Shown here in pieces: positions 1 through 8,364 of a stretch of DNA of 64,000 nt. Numbering within the stretch: position 1 is the stretch's first letter; every line of letters begins with the position of its first letter. Both the position numbers and the translations under genes were made by a program. The stretch covers positions 1 through 64,000 of the forward strand of contig JANYAV010000014.1 in the NCBI GenBank assembly GCA_025361145.1, read 5' to 3'. The notes under the pieces are model-generated. The model worked only from the letters and a program-made list of their open reading frames with translations. It did not search any database and was not told where the DNA came from. Origin of the DNA: Dehalococcoidia bacterium (GTDB lineage: Bacteria > Chloroflexota > Dehalococcoidia > Dehalococcoidales > UBA3254).

Positions 1-1
1 T

Positions 2-124
2 ATACGTCCTAAATTATTAGAATGGGAATTAACTTGTAATACGATCAGACCTAGTCAGGCTCTACATTACCTTACTCCAGCGGAAAACTTGGGATTGCTT
101 TTAAAGGAGGTAAGGTGTCACTGA
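2..124 (+). pseudogene. Transposase (integrase-core) C-terminal fragment
   Basis: An open frame enters from the left edge and stops at 122-124. Its last 40 residues include CNTIRPSQALHYLTP, which matches the conserved end of the rve/DDE integrase core of IS3- and IS481-type transposases (consensus YNTxRPHQALxYLTP). The glutamate of EWEL just before it fits the expected helix. No inverted repeat can be judged because the element lies mostly outside the window. It may be an intact gene reaching in from outside or a remnant; only the C-terminus is visible. Confidence 0.7.
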
Positions 125-146
125 TCAACCGAACGAGTACAATATT

Positions 147-175
147 TTGACATAAGATCGCTTTACTTCTAAAAT
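147..175 (+). promoter_or_regulatory. Sigma-70-type promoter for yebC-ruvCA
   Basis: TTGACA at 147-152 and TAAAAT at 170-175 are separated by exactly 17 bases. The predicted start is near 182, giving a leader of about 50 bases with a GAGGAG Shine-Dalgarno sequence before the yebC ATG. Confidence 0.7.
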
Positions 176-232
176 AAGCAAGGTAATAAAAATAGATAAT
201 TATCAAGAATTAACTGGCTGAGGAGAACCTAG

Positions 233-994
233 ATGTCAGGTCATAATAAATGGTCCAAAATTAAAAGGCAAAAAGGCATCGAAGATGCCAAAAAAGGTCA
301 AATCTATACCAAGTTGACCAAAGAGATCATTATGGCAGCCCGCGAAGCTGGCGATGATGTCGAGAACAACTTCAAATTAAAATTGGCCATTCAAAAAGCT
401 CGCGAATCCAGCATGCCCAAGGATAATATCGAAAGAGCTATTGAAAGAGGCGCTAAAGGCAATGAGGGCGCCATACTGGAAGAATTAACTTTGGAAGGGT
501 TCGGCCCCAGCGGGACAGCTATACTGGTTGATACCATCAGCGATAACCGTAACCGCATTGTTCAAGAAATCCGCAATGTCTTTAACAAAATGGGCGGCAC
601 CATGGGTTCAGCCGGCAGTGTTGCCTGGCTCTTTGATAAGAAAGGCATCATCACCATTGATAGTGAGGACAAAGATCCCGATGAGGTAACTCTGCAGGCC
701 ATTGATGCCGGTGCTGAAGACGTTAAAATAGAAGACGGCACTATTGAAATTTATACTAAACCTACTGAACTCGAAATGGTCAAGAAGGCTTTAGAGGCCA
801 AGAAATTACCCGCCGCTTCCGCTGAACTTTCCAAGATCCCCAAGACCGCGATAGACGTTGACGAGAAAGCCGCTATTCAGACCTTGAAAATGTTGGAGAG
901 AATGGAAGAATTAGATGACGTTCAAAAAGTCTACAGTAACGTCAACTTTACTGATAAAGTACTTGAAAAATTTGAATCTGGGGATTATGAATAA
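233..994 (+). CDS. yebC: YebC/PmpR-type translational or transcriptional regulator
   Basis: The 253-residue product has the family N-terminal signature SGHNKWSKIKRQKG and the full family length. It contains the three-domain TACO1/YebC fold, including the GPSG segment near residue 90 and a GSAGSVAWLF segment near 125. Family members are cytoplasmic and act either on DNA or on ribosomes stalled at proline stretches. The start is supported by a GAGGAG ribosome site seven bases upstream and a strong promoter. It is followed after three bases by ruvC, the classical yebC-ruvC-ruvA order, so co-transcription is very likely. Confidence 0.95.
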   Translation: MSGHNKWSKIKRQKGIEDAKKGQIYTKLTKEIIMAAREAGDDVENNFKLKLAIQKARESSMPKDNIERAIERGAKGNEGAILEELTLEGFGPSGTAILVDTISDNRNRIVQEIRNVFNKMGGTMGSAGSVAWLFDKKGIITIDSEDKDPDEVTLQAIDAGAEDVKIEDGTIEIYTKPTELEMVKKALEAKKLPAASAELSKIPKTAIDVDEKAAIQTLKMLERMEELDDVQKVYSNVNFTDKVLEKFESGDYE

Positions 995-997
995 GGC

Positions 998-1489
998 ATG
1001 ATTGTCTTAGGCATTGATCCGGGTACAATCAGTATGGGTTTCGGGGTCATAGAATGTCAGGACAATGCTGTGGCTCTAATCAAATACGGCGCTTTGAAGA
1101 CACTGGCACGCTCCCCAATCGGGGAGCGTTTGAGTTTCTTATACCAGAATTTACAATCTATTATTGCCCAATATCAACCTGCAGAGGTAGCCGTTGAGCA
1201 ACCCTTCGTGGCCAAGAACGCCAGCTCAGCGTTCGCTATCGGGCGCGCTCAGGCAATCGCGATTCTAGCCGCGGCTAATGCTCATCTGCCCTGTTTCGAA
1301 TATACACCCTCCGAGATTAAAATGAGAGTAGCCAATCACGGGGCTGCCGATAAAGCCCAGGTGCAGCAGATGGTTATGCTGCAGCTAGAACTCAAAGAAA
1401 TTCCGGAACCCAATGACGCGGCGGATGCTCTTGCGGTCGCTCTCTGTCATGTTCAGGTCATGCAACTTGAAAAATTACTTAACAGGTAG
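998..1489 (+). CDS. ruvC: Holliday junction endonuclease RuvC
   Basis: RuvC resolves Holliday junctions by paired nicking, working with the RuvAB branch-migration motor. The 163-residue protein has the RNase H-like fold signature GIDPGT. All four catalytic acids appear to be present: Asp7, Glu67 (AVEQPF), Asp140 and Asp143 (NDAADALAVA). The ATG lies three bases after the yebC stop, so translation is probably coupled. The short C-terminal tail after the last acid is normal for the family. Confidence 0.95.
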   Translation: MIVLGIDPGTISMGFGVIECQDNAVALIKYGALKTLARSPIGERLSFLYQNLQSIIAQYQPAEVAVEQPFVAKNASSAFAIGRAQAIAILAAANAHLPCFEYTPSEIKMRVANHGAADKAQVQQMVMLQLELKEIPEPNDAADALAVALCHVQVMQLEKLLNR

Positions 1490-1498
1490 AGGTCAAAG

Positions 1499-2092
1499 AT
1501 GATAGCAGGTGTAAAAGGTACTATCGAAGCCATCGGCAGCGGCTGGGTCAAGATTGATATAGGCGGAATCAGCTTTCAGATCTTTGTGCCAACCTCTACC
1601 CTCACTCAATTAGGCGTGGTAGGCCAGGCAGCCAGTTTACACACCCATTTGCATGTGCGTGAAGACAATTTAACTCTTTTTGGTTTCAGTTCAGCCAGAG
1701 AGTTATCTTTATTTGAAACCTTGATTACGGTCAAAGGCATAGGGCCTAAAATTGGCCTGGCCATGCTTTCGGCTATGCAGGTTGAACAAATAACCTCCGC
1801 CATCGCCTCTGGTGATTTCGCTATGTTAACTGCCATACCAGGCATCGGCAAAAAGACCGCGGAACGTATTGTGCTGGAATTAAAGGATAAAATCGGCGCC
1901 AGCTGGCTTTCTCAAGACCTGGTCTATGGGCAGGGCAATTCGGAAGTGCTGGCCGCTTTGACCTCGTTGGGTTACTCCGTCTCAGAAGCTTCCCGGGCGG
2001 TCGCTTCCTTACCCGCCTCTTCTTCCAGCCTTGATCTGGAAGCCCGGGTCAAACTCGTCCTCCGCTACTTCAACGATAAAAAAACTGGCTAG
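1499..2092 (+). CDS. ruvA: Holliday junction DNA-binding subunit RuvA
   Basis: RuvA binds four-way junctions as a tetramer and loads the RuvB helicase. The 197-residue protein has an N-terminal OB fold, tandem helix-hairpin-helix motifs (VKGIGPKIGL near residue 80 and IPGIGKKTAERIV near 115) and a C-terminal domain III of about 50 residues that contacts RuvB. It starts nine bases after ruvC behind a GAGGTC ribosome site. No ruvB follows, so the helicase gene must lie elsewhere in the genome. Confidence 0.95.
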   Translation: MIAGVKGTIEAIGSGWVKIDIGGISFQIFVPTSTLTQLGVVGQAASLHTHLHVREDNLTLFGFSSARELSLFETLITVKGIGPKIGLAMLSAMQVEQITSAIASGDFAMLTAIPGIGKKTAERIVLELKDKIGASWLSQDLVYGQGNSEVLAALTSLGYSVSEASRAVASLPASSSSLDLEARVKLVLRYFNDKKTG

Positions 2093-2109
2093 CCTTACCA
2101 TCCCTTCTC

Positions 2110-2190
2110 CCTTATCTTTACTCGCAGCAGTGAATAGGATAGCGGGAGACCCTTCAGGGTGCTGGAGAAGGTTAGGATGAGGGTGTATAA
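2110..2190. repeat. Mosaic intergenic repeat, copy 1
   Basis: This stretch shares blocks with copies near 8190 and 10080: ctttactcgc, gcag(t/c)gaatagg, a short palindrome around 'gacccttcagggt', and a tail ending in 'ataaatc'. The blocks are in the same order but the inner palindrome differs. It fills the gap between ruvA and the convergent oxidoreductase gene. From 2220 to 2258 there is an additional low-complexity 'actaattactc' tract. Confidence 0.6.
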
Positions 2191-2263
2191 ATCTTATCTT
2201 TTCAATTGAAGCAAGGGTGTGGACTAACTACTAATTACTCATTACTAATTACTCGATCACCCC

Positions 2264-2860
2264 TTACCCGTACCTCTCCTCCGTCCACGGATCCCCATGA
2301 TTATGGTAGCCGTTACTCTCCCAGAAGCCAGGTTGGTCCTTGTCGCTAAACTCCAGTCCTGTTACCCATTTAGCGCTTTTCCAGAAATAGAGACGCGGCA
2401 CAATTAAGCGTACGGGACCGCCATGTTCAGAGCTAAGATTTTCTCCGTTATGTTTGAGGCATAATAACACGTCTGGCTCAAAGAAATCCTCTAAAGTAAG
2501 GTTAGTAGTGAATTCTCCCTCGGCGTGTATGATCACAAATTTCGCCTCAGGTTTTATCTCGACCAGAGTTTTTATAGTGGCGCTGCTGACTCCTTCCCAG
2601 AGATTATCCAGTTTCGACCAGGTAGTTACGCAGTGTATATCGGAGAAGACCTTGACCTGAGGCAGAGCAGTAAAATCGGAGAAGCTGATTGTCTTCTCTG
2701 CTCGTACCAGGCCAAATAGCTTCAGTTTCCAGAGAGAGGTGTCGATTTTAGAGGCGGATCCGTAGTGCAAAACCGGCCACTTCTCAGTAAGATGCTGTCC
2801 GGGCGGGACCCTCTCGCTTCTCCTGGTATCGGGGCTGATTATGCTATTCTGCTCTTCCAT
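2264..2860 (-). CDS. Sulfite-oxidase-like molybdopterin-dependent oxidoreductase
   Basis: The product resembles the oxidoreductase molybdopterin-binding domain of the sulfite oxidase/YedY superfamily. The Mo-ligating cysteine is visible in IHCVTTWSKLDN, about residue 77 of the chosen start. Later segments HAEGEFTTNL, LKHNGENLSSEHGGPVRL and LEFSDKDQPGFWE are typical of the small cytosolic branch. No Tat or Sec signal is present, unlike YedY. An AGGAG site seven bases before the ATG at 2860 supports that start over one 12 codons upstream. It stands alone; the substrate and the electron-transfer partner cannot be told. Confidence 0.85.
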   Translation of the reverse strand: MEEQNSIISPDTRRSERVPPGQHLTEKWPVLHYGSASKIDTSLWKLKLFGLVRAEKTISFSDFTALPQVKVFSDIHCVTTWSKLDNLWEGVSSATIKTLVEIKPEAKFVIIHAEGEFTTNLTLEDFFEPDVLLCLKHNGENLSSEHGGPVRLIVPRLYFWKSAKWVTGLEFSDKDQPGFWESNGYHNHGDPWTEERYG

Positions 2861-3015
2861 TACCTCACTCCTTAGCGGTAACATTTCGCTGCTCATATAT
2901 TATAATTATACAAGAAGGATGATCAGCTGTGTCATTGCTTTCCAACTTATTCTACGGTTACACGTTATAATCTAATAAGGGGTTAAAATAACTTAAACTA
3001 CTACGGAGGCACCTA

Positions 3016-3435
3016 ATGAGAAAAATAGTTCTGATTATGGTTGGATTATTATTATCTTTTATGTCTCTATTTATTATAAACGCTTGTTCCAAACAAGGAG
3101 AGGTTAAAGCCAATCTTAACCAGCAGATTCGCTTGCCTGTGGGACAAACCCTGGTTGTTAACGCTGAAGACCTTGCTCTCAAATTTGTTGAAGTCATCAG
3201 TGACAGCCGCTGCCCTACTGGAGTTCAGTGTGTCTGGGCTGGCGAAGCCAAATGCCAGACTACACTCACTTTGAAAGGAGTTTCCTCTCCCCTGGTCTTG
3301 ACTGTCTCCGGCGGTAGCGACAGTCCCACTGTTTTTCAAGGTTATACTTTCAAGGTTAACGTGGAACCCTATCCCCAGGCGGGAAAAACCCTCGATAAAG
3401 CTAGCTATATCATGGTCTTAACCGTCATTAAATAG
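3016..3435 (+). CDS. Small lipoprotein of unknown function
   Basis: The 139-residue protein begins with a lipoprotein signal: basic MRK, a hydrophobic stretch and the lipobox INAC with Cys24 as the lipidated residue. The mature part is beta-rich and contains DSRCPTGVQCVWAGEAKC, a cysteine pattern seen in small secreted bacterial proteins of unknown function. The ribosome site is GGAGG nine bases upstream. It is divergent from the molybdopterin enzyme. It has its own start region and may not be in an operon with the protease downstream, since a 60-base AT-rich repeat-like tract separates them. Confidence 0.75.
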   Translation: MRKIVLIMVGLLLSFMSLFIINACSKQGEVKANLNQQIRLPVGQTLVVNAEDLALKFVEVISDSRCPTGVQCVWAGEAKCQTTLTLKGVSSPLVLTVSGGSDSPTVFQGYTFKVNVEPYPQAGKTLDKASYIMVLTVIK

Positions 3436-3495
3436 ATTAAGATACAAGGATTTAGCTTAAAGCTTGAAGCTTAAAGCTATTACCGGAGGTAATCA

Positions 3496-4644
3496 ATGCG
3501 GGGTTCTTTCAAGATAGGTAAAATCGCCGGGATTGAGATTGGTGTCCATTATACCTGGATTTTCGCCCTGGTCTTATTTGCCTGGATCTTCGCCCAGGAT
3601 ACATTCCCAGCGCTTTATCCGGGCTGGGCTGTGAAAACTTACTGGATTGCCGGGACGGTGGTCTCTCTGATGCTTTTCGTCTCAGTTTTAATTCATGAAC
3701 TCTGCCACTCTCTGGTGGCGATCAGTCGTGGAATGAAAGTCAGCAGTATTGTCTTTTTTATCTTTGGGGGTGTCAGCAATATTGAAAAAGAACCGGAAAC
3801 TGCCCGGGTAGAGTTCTTGATGGCAGCTGCCGGGCCTTTCTCCAGTTTGGTTCTGGGATTGCTCTTTATGGGCCTGGCCTTGCTTCTGAAAGCCAATACC
3901 CTCATTTCTGAACCTGTATTAGTCACCATTTACTATCTCGGTTACGTTAATATCATCCTGGCGGTCTTCAATCTCGTGCCCGGTTTTCCTCTGGATGGCG
4001 GCCGGGTTCTGCGTTCTATTATCTGGGGCATAACTAAAAATTTACATAAAGCTACCATGATTGCCGGGAATGTCGGGCGTTTATTTGGCTGGGCTATGAT
4101 TTTAGTGGGTGTCGCTCTGGTCTTTAATATTAATGTCTGGATTCTTCAAAGTGGCTTGTTCAACGGCATCTGGCTGGTTTTCATAGGCTGGTTTCTCACC
4201 AGCGCTGCTGATGCCGCTATGCGAGGCCAGACCATGCAGCAGCAATTAGCGGGGGTGAAAGTAAAAGACGTTATGGATCGTACTCCGGAATGTACCAGTC
4301 CAGCCGCTTCAGTTGAAAGTGTGGTGCATGAAAGTTTTATCCAACGCGGACGCAGGTCTCTACCGGTGTGTAATGAAAAGGGGCTGATCGGTATAGTTAC
4401 ATTGACGGATGCTAAAAGATTGTCTCAGGACGCCTGGTCCAATACCCCGGTCCAGGAGATTATGACCCGTGCGCCGCTGCTGACCGTAGACCAGGAAGAG
4501 GACCTCAACAACGCTTTGCAGATTCTGGCCAAAAACGGTTTGAATCAGATCCCTGTTTTGAACGGATCTCAATTTGTGGGGCTTTTAAGCAGGGCAGACG
4601 TGATTAGATATATGCAAACCCGCCAGGAATTGGGGATTAAATAA
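3496..4644 (+). CDS. Site-2 protease (peptidase M50) with CBS domain pair
   Basis: This is a 382-residue intramembrane zinc metalloprotease. The zinc-binding HELCH motif is at residues 67-71 in a transmembrane helix, and the third ligand lies in VPGFPLDGG (Asp167). About six hydrophobic segments span residues 20-240. Two CBS domains occupy about 255-375 and probably sense a nucleotide or energy state, as in archaeal and SpoIVFB-like S2P proteins. The start follows an ideal GGAGG site. No anti-sigma factor or other obvious substrate lies next to it. An intrinsic terminator follows. Confidence 0.92.
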   Translation: MRGSFKIGKIAGIEIGVHYTWIFALVLFAWIFAQDTFPALYPGWAVKTYWIAGTVVSLMLFVSVLIHELCHSLVAISRGMKVSSIVFFIFGGVSNIEKEPETARVEFLMAAAGPFSSLVLGLLFMGLALLLKANTLISEPVLVTIYYLGYVNIILAVFNLVPGFPLDGGRVLRSIIWGITKNLHKATMIAGNVGRLFGWAMILVGVALVFNINVWILQSGLFNGIWLVFIGWFLTSAADAAMRGQTMQQQLAGVKVKDVMDRTPECTSPAASVESVVHESFIQRGRRSLPVCNEKGLIGIVTLTDAKRLSQDAWSNTPVQEIMTRAPLLTVDQEEDLNNALQILAKNGLNQIPVLNGSQFVGLLSRADVIRYMQTRQELGIK

Positions 4645-4650
4645 CTTTAA

Positions 4651-4688
4651 AAAGGAGCTCTTCCTTGAAAGAGGAAGGGCTCCTTTTT
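4651..4688 (+). terminator. Rho-independent terminator after the S2P gene
   Basis: An inverted repeat AAGGAGC...TTCCT / AGGAAG...GCTCCTT closes on a short TGAAAG loop and is followed by a run of T at 4683-4689. Confidence 0.8.
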
Positions 4689-4759
4689 TACTGTATTTAG
4701 TAATTAGTATTTGGTAATTGGTAATTGGTATTTCCACACAACAAACTACCAACTACACA

Positions 4760-6841
4760 TTATTCCTTCTCCGCTGCCTTAGCTTCCAATTCAGCCTTGC
4801 GGGCGGCTGCGATCTTTTGAGCGGCGAAGGCTGGCACTTCCTCCATATGGCTGTAGGAGAAAGTATAGCGGCCTCTGCCCTGGGTGATCGATTTCAAATC
4901 AATGGCGTAGCGCTGTACTTCAGAGAGCGGTACATCAGCCTCGATAGTGTTATATCCGCCCTCAGGCAGCATACCGTGGACGCGTCCTCGTTTATTGTTA
5001 AGATCGCTCATAATATCACCGGTGTAGTGGTCCGGTACAATGACTTTCAGTTTGACGATGGGTTCAAGTAATACCGGATTAGCGGCTTCCATAGCTCTTT
5101 TGAAGGCGCCCGCCCCGGCGATCTTAAAGCAGATTTCAGATGAATCCACCGGGTGGAAACTGCCGTCGTAGCATTTGGCTTTGACATCTACTACCGGATA
5201 CCCGGCAACTGTGCCTTCCTTGATACCTTCCTTAACGCCTTTTTCCACTGCGGGTATGAAGTTGCGCGGGATAGTGCCGCCCACAGTGGTGTCTTCGAAC
5301 ACCACTGCTCCCGTACCGCGCGGCATAGGTTCTACTTCCAGCATGACGTGCCCATACTGGCCGTGTCCGCCGGTCTGTTTTTTATGTTTGTAATCGCCTT
5401 TGCCAGTACCGTGGATGGTTTCTTTATAGGGGACTTTGGGGATATCCAGAAGGACGTCTACCCCGAACTTGCGGTGCATCTTGGCGACTACCACTTCCAG
5501 CTGGGTTTCACCCAGACCGGACAATATCTGTTCGCCGGTATCTATTTCACGGTGCACCCGGATGGTGGGATCTTCTTCTGCCATGCGTGTTAAAGATGAA
5601 CCCAGTTTATCCAGATCGGTTTTGGTCTTGGGACTCACTGCGCCTTTGTAGATGGGGATGGGAAAAACGATAGGAGCTAATTTGACCGGTTTCTCTTTAG
5701 TAGCCAGGGTGTCGCCGGTACCGGTAGTGTTTAGTTTGGCCACCACGCCAATATCACCTGCCGTAACTGCATGTACCGCTTCCTGGGTCTTGCCGCGCAT
5801 CAGGTAAACCTGGCCGATGCGTTCTATTTCATTGCGGTTGGTGTTCCAGACTTGAGAGTTGCTAACGAAAGACCCCGCGTAAACGCGGAAATAGGTCAGT
5901 TTGCCCACAAAAGGATCGGCGCTGGTCTTAAAGACCAGGGCTTCCAGTGGCTCGCTAGCTGACGCAGTCACTTTTTTCAGCATGCCTTTGTCGTCGGCTA
6001 CGACCTCATACTGGCGTTCTTTAGGTGAAGGCAAATAGTGTTTAATCGCGTCCATCAATAGCGTAATACCAATATTCTGCGTGGCCGAACCGGTAATGAT
6101 AGGCACCAGTTTGCAGGTCAGAACAGAGGCTTTTAAGGCAGCTTCCAGTTCCTCCTGACTAATGGCCTGGTCGCCTAAAAATTTCTCGATTAGTTTTTCG
6201 TCGGCGGAAGCTATGGCCTCTACCATTTTAGCTCGGTAGCTGTCGGCCGTGGCTTTCATTTCGGTCGGGATATCGCTTTCTTTGGCGCCGATATAGGCTT
6301 TCATTTTTAATAAATCAATGACACCAGTGAAAGAGGTGTAGGTCCCGATCGGGATTTGCAGCGCCACGGTTTTGCCAGCCCATCTGGCTTGCAACTGATC
6401 GAATATTTTGTTGAAATCCGCGTTTTCACGGTCCATTTTATTAACAAAGATTAAACGCGGCAGGGCGGCTTCTTCACAATACTGCCAGACCTGCTCGGTA
6501 CCCACTTCGATGCCGGAGGTGGCGCCAATTAAAATCACCGCTCCTTCGGATACTCGCAGGGCGGATTTAACTTCGCCTACAAAATCCGAATAGCCGGGGG
6601 TATCCAGAAGATTAACTTTGACACCCTGCCAGGCGTATGGCAGCACTGAGAGGTTAAGACTTATTTTGCGTTGGATTTCGTCTGGGTCGTAGTCCGAAGT
6701 AGTGGTCCCTTCTTCTATTCTGCCCAGCCGGGTAGTAGCCTTGGCGTTAAACAGAATAGACTCGGATAAAGAGGTCTTTCCTGATCCCGCGTGAGAAAGT
6801 AAGGAAACGTTGCGGAGGTTCTCCAGTGTAAACTGTTCCAT
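4760..6841 (-). CDS. EF-G-like translational GTPase (second EF-G family)
   Basis: The 693-residue protein has the five-domain EF-G layout: GTPase G1 SHAGSGKTS near residue 17, G3 DTPGYSD, G4 NKMD, then domain II, III (GLGETQLEV) and the IV/V region (GGHGQYGHV, RGRVHGMLPEGG). The G1 and G3 variants and the N-terminus EKIRNVSLLSHAGSGKTS type place it in the EF-G-like group that accompanies a housekeeping FusA, rather than in FusA itself. The start at 6841 has AGGTGAG six bases upstream; an in-frame GTG two codons earlier is less likely. No str operon genes are adjacent, which supports the paralogue reading. Its 5' end was partially duplicated upstream. Confidence 0.88.
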   Translation of the reverse strand: MEQFTLENLRNVSLLSHAGSGKTSLSESILFNAKATTRLGRIEEGTTTSDYDPDEIQRKISLNLSVLPYAWQGVKVNLLDTPGYSDFVGEVKSALRVSEGAVILIGATSGIEVGTEQVWQYCEEAALPRLIFVNKMDRENADFNKIFDQLQARWAGKTVALQIPIGTYTSFTGVIDLLKMKAYIGAKESDIPTEMKATADSYRAKMVEAIASADEKLIEKFLGDQAISQEELEAALKASVLTCKLVPIITGSATQNIGITLLMDAIKHYLPSPKERQYEVVADDKGMLKKVTASASEPLEALVFKTSADPFVGKLTYFRVYAGSFVSNSQVWNTNRNEIERIGQVYLMRGKTQEAVHAVTAGDIGVVAKLNTTGTGDTLATKEKPVKLAPIVFPIPIYKGAVSPKTKTDLDKLGSSLTRMAEEDPTIRVHREIDTGEQILSGLGETQLEVVVAKMHRKFGVDVLLDIPKVPYKETIHGTGKGDYKHKKQTGGHGQYGHVMLEVEPMPRGTGAVVFEDTTVGGTIPRNFIPAVEKGVKEGIKEGTVAGYPVVDVKAKCYDGSFHPVDSSEICFKIAGAGAFKRAMEAANPVLLEPIVKLKVIVPDHYTGDIMSDLNNKRGRVHGMLPEGGYNTIEADVPLSEVQRYAIDLKSITQGRGRYTFSYSHMEEVPAFAAQKIAAARKAELEAKAAEKE

Positions 6842-6877
6842 TAACACTCACCTACTTTTACAAAATAACTTGTATGT

Positions 6878-6906
6878 ATTATAAACATAGTCGATAGCGA
6901 CGGCAA
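6878..6906 (-). promoter_or_regulatory. Promoter of the EF-G-like gene
   Basis: On the minus strand, TTGCCG (6906-6901) and TATAAT (6883-6878) are separated by 17 bases. The same arrangement recurs 442 bases away in the duplicated copy. Confidence 0.65.
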
Positions 6907-6989
6907 GTCGAGATCAGAAGGTCAATTAGAGGGCAGTGAAAATAATATGGAAGCAGAATTTACCTTTTTTAGCTCAACCTCTGAAGCAG

Positions 6990-7283
6990 TTAGGATTCTT
7001 TTTCAGCTTCGGTAATAGGTTCATCTTCTGTATCAAGCTCTTCGAAGGATTCGTCTTCGATTCCACTTTCATAAACAGAAGGTTCCTCTTCTTCGTTGGG
7101 TTTTAGAGGTCGAGGCCCTGGAGATTTCCTGGCTAGAGAAGTAGTGGTTCCTTCTTCTATCCTGCTTAACCGGGTAGTAGCCTTGGCGCTAAACAGAGTA
7201 GATACGGATAAAGAAACTTTTCCTGCTCCCACCTGAGAAAGTAAGGAAACGTTGCGGATTTTCTCCACTGTAAATTGTTCCAT
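6990..7283 (-). pseudogene. Chimeric partial duplicate of the EF-G-like gene 5' end
   Basis: The first 49 codons (MEQFTVEKIRNVSLL...) clearly copy the adjacent EF-G-like gene, and the similarity continues through the ribosome site and promoter. After codon 49 the frame runs into 48 unrelated, very acidic residues rich in Glu, Asp, Ser and Pro. The P-loop is damaged: GSGKTS became GAGKVS, losing the essential Thr/Ser. About 11 of the first 49 residues differ, mostly at important positions, suggesting relaxed constraint. It could still be expressed because its promoter (TTGTCG-17-TATAAT) and AGGTGAG site are intact. Function as a GTPase is excluded; another role is open. Confidence 0.75.
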
Positions 7284-7319
7284 TAACGCTCACCTGCTTT
7301 TACAAAGTAACTTGTATGT

Positions 7320-7348
7320 ATTATAAACATAGTCGTATACAACGACAA
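7320..7348 (-). promoter_or_regulatory. Duplicated promoter upstream of the chimeric ORF
   Basis: TTGTCG (7348-7343) and TATAAT (7325-7320) with a 17-base spacer on the minus strand duplicate the promoter at 6878-6906. The -10 box and its surroundings are identical. Confidence 0.6.
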
Positions 7349-7405
7349 GTTGTGATTAAAAGAACAATTACAGGTTACGGAAAATAATGTGGAAGCAGAA
7401 TTTGC

Positions 7406-7497
7406 TGGCGGAGGGATGGAGATTCGAACTCCAGACCCCACTTTCGTAGGGCAAGCGCTTAGCAGGCGCCCGCACTAGACCACTATGCGATCCCTCC
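7406..7497 (-). tRNA. tRNA-Ser (anticodon GCT)
   Basis: On the minus strand a 7-bp acceptor stem GGAGGGA/TCCCTCC, discriminator G and encoded CCA are present. The anticodon loop is CTGCTAA, giving GCT for AGC/AGU. The long variable arm typical of class II serine tRNA is visible, as is the GTTCGAATC T-loop. It ends at the boundary of the duplicated EF-G-like promoter region. Confidence 0.95.
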
Positions 7498-7683
7498 GCG
7501 TTGAATGCCTGAAAGAGGATTGTTATCAGGCCTCATTTATATTATCATAACAGCCAGATTTGCTCAATATGGATAATCAGCAGGGGCAATTACTCGAACT
7601 TATTTCTCTGGTTAAGTGTATTGATAGTCTTTTATATTGTTGCTAGAATGCCTTTAAAATATTTGATGCGTCGGGTTTGAAGA

Positions 7684-8109
7684 GTGGAAGAGAAACTGAT
7701 AGCGCCTTGCGGTATGAATTGTGGTCTCTGCGTCCGTTTTCTGGCGATGAAGAATGACCTGAATAGCAAAGGCTTTAGCAAGGGATACTGCCCCGGTTGC
7801 AGGCCGCGCGGAAAAAACTGTGCCTTTTTGAAAAAACACTGTGAGCGGTTGGGTAAAGGCCTGCTGCGATTTTGCTATGAATGCCAGGATTTCCCCTGCC
7901 TCCGCTTAAAAACTCTAGATGCGCGCTACAAAGCACGCTACCATATGAGCATGATAGAAAACCTGACTTTCATCAAAGAGCATGGCATCCAATCGTTTTT
8001 GGCCCAAGAAGAAGTCAAGTGGCGCTGCCCTGATTGTGGCGATGTGATCTGCTGTCATAATGGAATCTGCCTGAATTGTAAGCTTGATAAGCTGCGCCAG
8101 TATAAATAA
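7684..8109 (+). CDS. DUF3795-type cysteine-rich protein
   Basis: The 141-residue product matches the DUF3795 pattern: N-terminal APCGMNCGLC, then YCPGC, CAFLKKHC and CYECQDFPC, with a C-terminal pair CPDCG and CCHNGICLNC. The spacing of the cysteine pairs suggests metal binding, probably zinc or an Fe-S site. Function of the family is unknown. It starts at GTG with only a weak ribosome site, so the exact start is less sure. It stands alone between tRNA-Ser and a mosaic repeat. Confidence 0.8.
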   Translation: MEEKLIAPCGMNCGLCVRFLAMKNDLNSKGFSKGYCPGCRPRGKNCAFLKKHCERLGKGLLRFCYECQDFPCLRLKTLDARYKARYHMSMIENLTFIKEHGIQSFLAQEEVKWRCPDCGDVICCHNGICLNCKLDKLRQYK

Positions 8110-8166
8110 TACCGCTGGAATGAATATTTTTGAAAACTTAGTATGACCTCATACTCTCCACCAGTT

Positions 8167-8294
8167 TGTCATCCTTTAGCCTCGATCTACCTTTACTCGC
8201 CGCAGCGAATAGGATAGCTGGAGGCCCTTTAGGGCGCCTGCTGAAGGATCTGGGGCGGGGTTCATAAATCCTTAATCATAAATCTTAAATCAAA
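8167..8294. repeat. Mosaic intergenic repeat, copy 2
   Basis: The element opens with tgtcatcctt, contains the 'ctttactcgc...gaataggatagc' block shared with 2110-2190, and ends with 'gaaggatctggggcggggttcataaatcc' style sequence followed by several aatc-type repeats. The final 50 bases are almost identical to the end of the copy at 10047-10130. The outer 'catcct...aggat' parts are inverted, which suggests a palindromic element with an exchangeable centre. Confidence 0.65.
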
Positions 8295-8314
8295 CCTCGT
8301 CTCACACTGGAAAC

Positions 8315-8361
8315 TTGAAACCCAGATTTTGTTGTGTCATAATATCCCCCTGGGGGGGATA
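8315..8361 (+). promoter_or_regulatory. Promoter and G-tract operator of the metal-efflux operon
   Basis: TTGAAA (8315-8320) and CATAAT (8338-8343) are 17 bases apart. A perfect 8-3-8 inverted repeat, TATCCCCC-TGG-GGGGGATA (8343-8361), covers the expected transcription start. A/T-flanked G/C tracts are the known operator type of the CsoR/RcnR/InrS repressor family, so autoregulation by the next gene is the natural reading. Confidence 0.75.
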
Positions 8362-8364
8362 AAT

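Noticed and set aside
5153-5593. A 146-codon plus-strand frame inside the EF-G-like gene
   Set aside because: Antisense shadow of a well-supported coding region with no ribosome site.
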